From the NCBI GenBank assembly GCA_036555425.1, contig DATBLL010000012.1, forward strand, positions 1 to 25,405: a stretch of DNA of 25,405 nt, given 5' to 3'. This DNA comes from SBBV01 sp036555425 (GTDB lineage: Bacteria > Pseudomonadota > Alphaproteobacteria > Bin65). The notes beneath the pieces were generated by a model, which was given only the letters and a program-made list of their open reading frames with translations, was not told the origin of the DNA and searched no databases. A program made the translations under genes and the position numbers. Shown piece by piece: positions 20,415 through 25,405 of this stretch. Within the stretch, counting starts at the first letter, position 1. Each line of letters begins with the position of its first letter.

Positions 20415-21624
20415 ACCGAGCAGGCCGGCGCGGCGGAAGCCCGATCTCAAGCTCGACGCGCGGCTCGCCGCGATCGTCGAGCAGGAGTTCCCGCGCTTCA
20501 GCGCCGGCGAGATGGCGCGCCGGCGCGCCGCCATGGCGAAGGCCATGGCCGACGCCGGCGTCGAACACCTCGTCGCTTATGGCTTCGGCTTCCGCGGCGG
20601 TGCGGTCCACTGGCTTTCGGACTGGCTCACGACCTACGAGGCGGCGCTGATCTTCGGCCCGGGTCGGAAGGACACGCTGTTCGTCCAATTCTACAACCAT
20701 CTGCCGCTCGCCCGCGCGATGATGCCGGGAACCGACGTGCGCTGGGGCGGCACCGCTACGATCCAATCGGTCATCGGCGAGCTCGAGCGGCGCGGCGCCA
20801 CGGCGGGCCGCGTCGGCGTCGTCGGCCCGCTGCCGATGGGGCCGGCGAAGGCGCTGGCCGCGAAATTCGGCGAGATCGCCGACTTGAACGGCGCCTATTT
20901 CCGCCTGCGCCTCGTGAAATCGCCCGAGGAGATCGACTGGTGCCGCATCGGCGCGCGCTTGAGCGATCTCTCGATCGAGGCGCTCGTCCGCGAGATCCGG
21001 CCCGGCCTCGACGAGCGCGACCTCGGCGCCATCGCCGAGGGAGCCTATCAGCCCTGGGGCGGCGTCAACGTGATCCATTTCTTCGGCGTGACGCCGATGC
21101 GCGAGCCCACACTGTTCGTGCCGCGCCAGCACGCCTCGACGCGCAAGATCCGGAAGGGCGACGCGATCTCGTGCGAGATCACGGCGAGCTTCTGGGAGGG
21201 CACGGGCCAAGTCCTGCGCACCTTCAGCGTCGGCGAACCGCTGACGCCGCTGTTCCGGACGCTTCACGACACGGCCGCGGCCGCCTACGACGCCATCTTC
21301 GGCGCGGTGAAGCCGGGCGCGCATGCGCGCGATCTGGCCGAAGCGGCGAAGGTCATCGAGCGCGCCGGCCTCACGTTCTACGACGACGTGGTGCACGGCT
21401 TCGGCGGCGGCTACCTGCCGCCCATCATCGGCTCGCCCACCCGCGGCGCGGAGCCGGTGCCCGATGTCGTGCTGCAGCCGGGCATGATGCTCGTGATCCA
21501 ACCCAATGTGATCACGCACGATCAGAAGGCCGGCGTGCAGACCGGCGAGTGCGTCGTCGTCACCGAGAAGGGCGCCGAAAGCCTCCACGCCGCGCCGCGC
21601 GGGCCGCTCGTGGTCGGACGCTAG
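20359..21624 (+). CDS. M24 / creatinase-fold protein with most metal ligands replaced
   Basis: The 421-residue protein has an N-terminal creatinase-type domain (about 40-180, with FSAGEMARRRAAMAKAM) and a C-terminal pita-bread domain (about 185-415). In metal-dependent members five residues (Asp, Asp, His, Glu, Glu) hold two metals. Here I align them as Glu273 (SCEITASF), Gln284 (GTGQVLRTF), His346 (VVHGFGG), Gln381 (VIQPN) and Gly396/Glu397 (GVQTGECVVV). At most two or three ligands remain, so it is probably not a two-metal aminopeptidase and may be a metal-free C-N hydrolase, as creatinase is. The ATG at 20359 lies inside the upstream gene with AAGG seven bases before it. The alternative ATG at 20512 would cut into the conserved start of the domain. 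The first 30 residues are arginine-rich. Confidence 0.85.
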   Translation: MSASTSTRSARRRRRATNRPSRPARRKPDLKLDARLAAIVEQEFPRFSAGEMARRRAAMAKAMADAGVEHLVAYGFGFRGGAVHWLSDWLTTYEAALIFGPGRKDTLFVQFYNHLPLARAMMPGTDVRWGGTATIQSVIGELERRGATAGRVGVVGPLPMGPAKALAAKFGEIADLNGAYFRLRLVKSPEEIDWCRIGARLSDLSIEALVREIRPGLDERDLGAIAEGAYQPWGGVNVIHFFGVTPMREPTLFVPRQHASTRKIRKGDAISCEITASFWEGTGQVLRTFSVGEPLTPLFRTLHDTAAAAYDAIFGAVKPGAHARDLAEAAKVIERAGLTFYDDVVHGFGGGYLPPIIGSPTRGAEPVPDVVLQPGMMLVIQPNVITHDQKAGVQTGECVVVTEKGAESLHAAPRGPLVVGR

Positions 21625-22550
21625 GATTTGATCGCGCGCTCGTAATAGCTCAAATCGGCGTATTTCATCGGGTCGGTCAGCGTTTTCTGCGGGCGGCCGA
21701 ATTCGCTGCGAAGGGCCAATACGGCGCGCATGCCGGGTTCGTCGAAACGCGCCTTCTTGTCGAAGCCGCCGAGTTCGGCGAGCAGAATATCGCAGGTGGC
21801 GGCAGCGAGCTCGGCGGTCATGTTCGGCACCTTCTCGACGAGAATGGCGCCGGCCGCCGCGCGATTGCGCTTGTCGTAGAGCCAGCCGAGGCTGTCGCAA
21901 TAGGCGGCGATGAAACCTTGGAGCGAGTCGGCATTCGCCGCCGCCCAGCTCCGCCGCGCCGTGCCGACGAGGCCCTGATAGCGCGGGAACACGTCGCGCG
22001 CGCTTTGCAGCAGGCGCAGCCCGAGTTTTTGCGCGATCAGCTCGAACGGCGTGATCAAGAGCGTGCCCGCATGCTTGCCCGCCTTCAACGCCTCCCAGCG
22101 CTGCATGACGCCGCCAGCGCGCTCGAAATTCACCGCGCTCTCCGGAACTCCGTTGGCGGCGAGCATCTTGCGCAGCACGAAGGCGAAGCCGGTCGTGAGC
22201 GCGTCGACCGAGAGCGTCTTGCCGCGGAGATCGGCGTAGCTCCCGATGTCCTTCTGCACCACGAGCCGCAGGAACGCATCGTCGCCGCCCATGAACGCGA
22301 AGAGATCGGGCTGGCGGTCGATCGCGGCCTCGCCCTGTCCTTCCTGATAGGCGACGACGTTGTCGAAGCCGGTGAGGCCGATCTCCCAATCGCCGCGGAT
22401 GAGGCCGGCGAGTTGCTCCATCGAGCTGGTGGTGAAGTGAAGCTTCGGCGCGAGGCCGCGCCGCGCAAAGAAGCCCTGGCCCAGGCCGGCCCAGAGGGGC
22501 AGGTTGAACCCGCCCGGAAATACGATGACGCTGAGCGCGCGTTCGGCCAT
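21621..22550 (-). CDS. NMT1/THI5-like substrate-binding protein without a signal peptide
   Basis: The 309-residue protein has the fold pattern of NMT1/THI5 and SsuA/TauA-type binding proteins: FPGGFNLPLWAGLGQGFFARRGL at the start, then LIRGDWEIGLTGFDNVVAYQEG, YADLRGKTLSVDALTTGFAFVLRKML and KAGKHAGTLLITPFEL. Such proteins bind small organic ligands for ABC importers. There is no Sec or Tat signal, and no lipobox, before the first strand. The ATG at 22548-22550 follows a GGGAGG site by five bases; the upstream TTG at 22577 adds only polar residues. No ABC permease or ATPase is nearby. It may be a cytoplasmic ligand-binding or thiamine-precursor-type protein. Its stop codon shares CTAG with the stop of the convergent M24 gene. 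Confidence 0.83.
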   Translation of the reverse strand: MAERALSVIVFPGGFNLPLWAGLGQGFFARRGLAPKLHFTTSSMEQLAGLIRGDWEIGLTGFDNVVAYQEGQGEAAIDRQPDLFAFMGGDDAFLRLVVQKDIGSYADLRGKTLSVDALTTGFAFVLRKMLAANGVPESAVNFERAGGVMQRWEALKAGKHAGTLLITPFELIAQKLGLRLLQSARDVFPRYQGLVGTARRSWAAANADSLQGFIAAYCDSLGWLYDKRNRAAAGAILVEKVPNMTAELAAATCDILLAELGGFDKKARFDEPGMRAVLALRSEFGRPQKTLTDPMKYADLSYYERAIKS

Positions 22551-22638
22551 GTCGCCCTCCCCTCTCGGACGCGACAAAGCCTGAGGGCCGCGCGTGCGTC
22601 AACGCGTTTTCCGGCAATCCGCCATCCTCGATTAGCGC

Positions 22639-22666
22639 TTGCCGCTGCCGGAGCCTCCCCTAAAGT
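22639..22666 (+). promoter_or_regulatory. Candidate promoter of the FAH-family gene
   Basis: TTGCCG (22639-22644) and TAAAGT (22661-22666) are 16 bases apart and each matches four of six sigma-70 bases. They lie 44 bases before the FAH start in the 160-base gap between divergent genes, with a TTGCC -35 core like the one proposed for gltB. Matched by eye. Confidence 0.4.
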
Positions 22667-22710
22667 GCGCGCAGTCGCCCGCGAGAGGCGATTCAACACG
22701 AGGGAACGCC

Positions 22711-23655
22711 ATGAAGGGCGAATACCGCCTGCTCACCTATCGCGATGCCAACGGGAATCCGGTGGCCGGCGTGCTCATCGGCGACCGCGTCGTGCCTGCC
22801 GCCGCGCTGCTCAAGGGCGCCGACGGCATCGACGCAAGCTCGACGCTCGGCCTGCTCAAGGCCTGGGACAAGGTGCATCCGCAATTCGCGACCGCGGCGG
22901 GGCGGCCAGTGGCCGGCCAGGGGCGCGCGCTCGCCGAGACGGATCTGCTGGCGCCGCTCCTCTACCCGACCGCGCTGTTCTGCGCCGGCGCCAATTACTG
23001 GGACCATCTCGAGGAGATGGCGCGCGCGGGCGCCGCCGGACCCAAGCTCACCGGCCCCTATGTGCGGCCGCCGCGGCCGGCCGAGCCGTGGTTCTTCGTC
23101 AAGACCTCGGCGCATTCCGTGATCGGGCCCAACGACAAGGTCCGCCTGCCGCCCTTCTCGAAGAAGGTGGATTGGGAGGCCGAGATCGGCGTCGTGATCG
23201 GGCGCGCCAAGCGCGATCTGACCGTCGGCCGCGCCTTCGAGGCCGTGGCTGGCTACACGATCGTCAACGATCTTTCCGCGCGCGACTTCATCAAGCGCGA
23301 GGGCTCGCCCTTCGTCTTCGACTGGGTTGGCCAGAAATGCTTCGACGGCTCGGCGCCGATGGGGCCCTGGATCACGCCGGTCGAATACGTCGCCGACCCC
23401 GAGGACATCGCCGTCAAGCTCTGGATCAACGGCGCGATAAAACAGGATTCGAACGCAAAGCTCATGGTCCACTCGATCGCCGAGCAGATCGCGTATCTCT
23501 CCCGGCACGTGACGCTGCGCCCCGGCGACGTGATCGCAACCGGGACCCCGGCCGGCGTCGGCTTTGCGCGCGGCGAGTTCCTGAAGCCCGGCGACGAAAT
23601 CAAGATCGAAATCGGCAATTGCGGCACCTTGGTCAACCGGGTCGCCGTCGATTAG
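22711..23655 (+). CDS. Fumarylacetoacetate hydrolase (FAH) family protein
   Basis: The 314-residue enzyme has the FAH C-terminal fold. The divalent metal is held by Glu156 and Glu158 (DWEAEIGVVIGR) and Asp187 (VNDLSARD). GSAPMGPWITP, MVHSIAEQIAYLS and GDVIATGTPAGVGF are standard family segments. FAH enzymes hydrolyse C-C bonds in acylpyruvates such as fumarylpyruvate, or act as decarboxylases, isomerases or hydratases in meta-cleavage pathways. The N-terminal 75 residues form the extra domain seen in many members. GAGGGAA lies six bases before the ATG at 22711. It is the first gene of a plus-strand group with the VOC and alpha/beta-hydrolase genes, which fits breakdown of a ring-cleavage product. 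Exact substrate unknown. Confidence 0.94.
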   Translation: MKGEYRLLTYRDANGNPVAGVLIGDRVVPAAALLKGADGIDASSTLGLLKAWDKVHPQFATAAGRPVAGQGRALAETDLLAPLLYPTALFCAGANYWDHLEEMARAGAAGPKLTGPYVRPPRPAEPWFFVKTSAHSVIGPNDKVRLPPFSKKVDWEAEIGVVIGRAKRDLTVGRAFEAVAGYTIVNDLSARDFIKREGSPFVFDWVGQKCFDGSAPMGPWITPVEYVADPEDIAVKLWINGAIKQDSNAKLMVHSIAEQIAYLSRHVTLRPGDVIATGTPAGVGFARGEFLKPGDEIKIEIGNCGTLVNRVAVD

Positions 23656-23712
23656 AATGTTGGGGAGTCCGGCACGAGGCCGCGAACGCCTCGCCGGCGA
23701 GGGAGGAACGCC

Positions 23713-24234
23713 ATGACCGAACGTGTCGTCGAATATTCGAAAGACCCCGTGCTGAAGCTGCGGTTCCTGTCGCACGGAACGCTCGAAGCCTACGACCTCG
23801 AGAAGACGCGGAAGTTCTATACCGAATTTCTCGGCCTCGAAGTCGTGCGCACGAGCCCGATCTCGCTCATCATCCGCCTGGGCGGCACCAACACGATCGC
23901 CGTGGTGCAGAATCCGAAGCGCGGCGGCGCGATGCCGCTGCTGAACCACAACGGCCTCGACGTCGAGACCCGCGAGGAGGTCGACAGCGCCCACAAGACC
24001 ATCGTCGAGCAGAAGGACACGTGGGGCATCAAGCAGGTGACCAAGCCCGTCGACCAACACGGCACCTACTCCTTTTACTTCCTCGACCAGGACGACAATT
24101 GGTGGGAGATCCTGACCAACCCGCAGGACGGATATTCCTGGATGTTCAAGAAGGGCCGCGACATCGAGAATTGGGGCGCCAAGGACATCAACCCCAACGA
24201 CTACAAGCGCGAGCGCTTCAAGACCGGCGCCTGA
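23713..24234 (+). CDS. VOC family metalloenzyme (glyoxalase / extradiol dioxygenase-like)
   Basis: The 173-residue protein has two beta-alpha-beta-beta-beta modules. Metal ligands appear as His21 (LSHGTLEAYDLEKTRKFY), His79 (LLNHNGLDV) and Glu132 (DNWWEILTNP), the two-His-one-Glu set of VOC enzymes. A single-unit protein of this size could be a small extradiol dioxygenase, a glyoxalase-type isomerase or a related lyase; the sequence does not decide. The C-terminal 35 residues (GYSWMFKKGRDIENWGAKDIN and on) extend past the core. A GAGGGAGGA ribosome site precedes the ATG. It lies 57 bases after the FAH gene, with a six-base-pair hairpin (23675-23693) in the gap. Confidence 0.9.
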   Translation: MTERVVEYSKDPVLKLRFLSHGTLEAYDLEKTRKFYTEFLGLEVVRTSPISLIIRLGGTNTIAVVQNPKRGGAMPLLNHNGLDVETREEVDSAHKTIVEQKDTWGIKQVTKPVDQHGTYSFYFLDQDDNWWEILTNPQDGYSWMFKKGRDIENWGAKDINPNDYKRERFKTGA

Positions 24235-24240
24235 CGGGGC

Positions 24241-24254
24241 TGCTCTTCCGATCT
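24241..24254 (+). other. Fourteen bases identical to the end of an Illumina adapter
   Basis: TGCTCTTCCGATCT is identical to the last 14 bases of the common Illumina read-2 adapter as I remember it. It lies six bases after the VOC stop, in a short intergenic gap, and its base composition is unlike the GC-rich surroundings. It could be chance, or an adapter remnant at a false join in the assembly. If it is an artefact, the linkage of 24255-25405 to the rest is unsafe. Confidence 0.4.
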
Positions 24255-24280
24255 CCGCCGCCGGCTCGCAGGAAGCGAAC

Positions 24281-24520
24281 ATGTCGGGCGCGCCCGACGC
24301 CTTGGTCCTCGATCTCGTCGAATGGGTCGCGAAAGCGCCGCGGCCCTACGCCGAGGTCCTCGATGCCTGGCACACATCGTGCCCGCGGCTGACGGTCTGG
24401 GAAGATGCCCTCGAGCGCGGGCTCGTCGAGCGCACCGCGCCGCGCGACGAGGGCGTGTTCGTGGTGGCGACGAAACGCGGCCAAGCCTTCCTGCGCGCGA
24501 ACGGCCGCACGGCGCCGTAG
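24281..24520 (+). CDS. Small conserved protein, possible winged-helix fold
   Basis: The 79-residue frame encodes a compact soluble protein with LVLDLVEWVAKAPRPYAEVLDAWHTSCPRLTVWEDALERGLVE followed by VFVVATKRGQAFL. Two or three helices ending in a short beta-hairpin suggest a winged-helix-like fold, as in small regulators, and I recall similar short hypothetical proteins in proteobacteria. It lacks signal peptide and membrane segments. The start has GGAAG about six bases upstream. It sits between the VOC gene and the alpha/beta-hydrolase gene. Function unknown; it could be a local regulator or accessory factor. Codon use matches its neighbours, which supports a real gene. Confidence 0.72.
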   Translation: MSGAPDALVLDLVEWVAKAPRPYAEVLDAWHTSCPRLTVWEDALERGLVERTAPRDEGVFVVATKRGQAFLRANGRTAP

Positions 24521-24637
24521 CGCGCCTCTCCGCGCCGATGCGTTGGGCTGCTGCCCCTGCGGGGCGACCGCAATCGCGGCATTGACAGGCGCGCGCGCGG
24601 CGCACAGCAATGGCGCTCTCGGATGGGAGGTGCGCCG

Positions 24638-25405
24638 ATGCTGGCGACGAAGACGACGATCGAAGTGCGCGGCACGAGAATCGGCTTGATGCGCGCCGGC
24701 CAAGGCGCGCCGATGCTCTATCTCCACGGCGCCGCGGGCGCCGCCGCGTGGCTGCCGTTCATGGAGAAGCTCTCCCAGCGCTTCGACCTCATCGTGCCCG
24801 AGCATCCCGGCTTCGGCGTGTCGGACACGCCCGGCTGGCTCGACACGGTCGGCGATCTCGCCTTCTTCTATCTCGATTTCATCAAGCAGCTCGGCTTGAA
24901 GGACCTCCACCTCGTCGGCTCCTCGCTCGGCGGCTGGACCGCGCTGGAGCTCGCGATCCGCGACACGCACGCCCTCAAGACGTTGACGGTCAACTGCCCG
25001 GTGGGTCTCCGCATTCCCGACGTGCCGACGGGCGACATCTTCATGTGGAACCCCGAGCAGCGCGCGCGCAATCTCGTCCACGATCCGCGCCTGGCCGACC
25101 AGATGCTCGCCGTGCAGCCTTCCGAAGCCGAAGCCGACGTGCTGATGAAGAACCACTACGCGCTCGCGCGCCTCGCCTGGCAGCCGCGCTTTTTCAACCC
25201 CGAACTCGAGAAGTGGCTGCACCGCATCGACGTGCCGACGCACATCGTCTGGGGCCGCGAGGACAAGCTCGTGCCCGTCGCCTACGCGCAGGCCTTCGCC
25301 AAGCTCATCCCGGGCGCGCGCGTCACCATCTTTCCCGATTGCGGCCACCTGCCCCATATCGAGAAGACCGAAGAATACGTCCGCATTGCCGCGGCCTTCT
25401 GCCAG
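24638..25405 (+). CDS. Alpha/beta-hydrolase, meta-cleavage-product hydrolase-like (3' end cut)
   Basis: The frame opens at an ATG with GGGAGG seven bases upstream and stays open to the window end (256 codons), so the C-terminus is missing or only a few residues remain. It has a complete catalytic set: Ser96 in GSSLGG, Asp209 in GREDKLVP and His237 in CGHLPH, with the oxyanion segment LHGAAGAAAW near residue 29. The layout fits MhpC/BphD-type hydrolases, which split C-C bonds in ring meta-cleavage products, but esterases and haloperoxidase-like enzymes share it. Neighbouring VOC and FAH genes favour a role in ring-cleavage catabolism. Confidence 0.88.
   Translation, partial: MLATKTTIEVRGTRIGLMRAGQGAPMLYLHGAAGAAAWLPFMEKLSQRFDLIVPEHPGFGVSDTPGWLDTVGDLAFFYLDFIKQLGLKDLHLVGSSLGGWTALELAIRDTHALKTLTVNCPVGLRIPDVPTGDIFMWNPEQRARNLVHDPRLADQMLAVQPSEAEADVLMKNHYALARLAWQPRFFNPELEKWLHRIDVPTHIVWGREDKLVPVAYAQAFAKLIPGARVTIFPDCGHLPHIEKTEEYVRIAAAFCQ

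Noticed and set aside
23675..23693. Six-base-pair hairpin between the FAH and VOC genes as a terminator
   Set aside because: The stem is short, there is no uridine tract, and the VOC ribosome site follows directly, so it is not listed as a terminator.

Overview
The window is GC-rich (about two thirds G+C by eye) and densely packed, with no gene-free stretch over 300 bases. Protein content points to an alphaproteobacterium: gltB and gltD as two neighbouring genes, a citryl-CoA lyase divergent from an IclR regulator, a TRAP transporter, HyuA/HyuB and several small-molecule catabolic enzymes. A Rhodospirillales- or Reyranella-like organism is a guess, because there is no rRNA or tRNA to test it. 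High third-position GC opens very long false frames opposite the real genes; one of about 2,000 codons runs antisense to gltB.

Layout. (1) 1-1234: a partial citryl-CoA lyase/citrate-synthase-family gene on the minus strand is divergent from an IclR regulator. Two abutting 19-bp palindromes lie between them and look like the regulator's operators. (2) 1235-8961: a REP-like inverted pair is followed by a minus-strand nitrogen-assimilation unit. Read in transcription order this is gltB, a spacer holding a large imperfect inverted repeat, gltD, and a lipoprotein alpha/beta-hydrolase. (3) 9053-12948: hyuA and hyuB, translationally coupled on the minus strand, end at nested hairpins just upstream of gltB. 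(4) 13072-15815: plus-strand cupin ring-cleavage-type dioxygenase, tandem GNAT protein and SDR dehydrogenase. (5) 16101-21624: three-gene TRAP transporter, an FrsA-like alpha/beta-hydrolase and an M24/creatinase-fold protein that has lost most metal ligands. (6) 21621-22550: a minus-strand NMT1/THI5-like binding protein with no signal peptide, whose stop codon shares a CTAG with the stop of the M24 gene. (7) 22711-25405: plus-strand FAH-family hydrolase, VOC metalloenzyme, a small basic protein and an alpha/beta-hydrolase cut by the window end.

How it fits together (inference). From about 9,100 onward the genes make a plausible catabolic locus. The TRAP system would import an organic compound; HyuAB, the FrsA-like hydrolase and the M24-fold enzyme would open C-N or C-C bonds; the cupin or VOC enzyme would do oxygen-dependent ring cleavage; the MhpC-like and FAH hydrolases would split the products; and the SDR would handle a redox step. 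The substrate cannot be read from the sequence. The most unusual points are the metal-ligand-depleted M24 protein coupled to an FrsA-like hydrolase, the TRAP binding protein lacking the usual carboxylate-binding arginine, the signal-less NMT1 protein, and the tandem palindromes in the IclR promoter. No CRISPR array, tRNA, rRNA, transposase or phage gene was seen.
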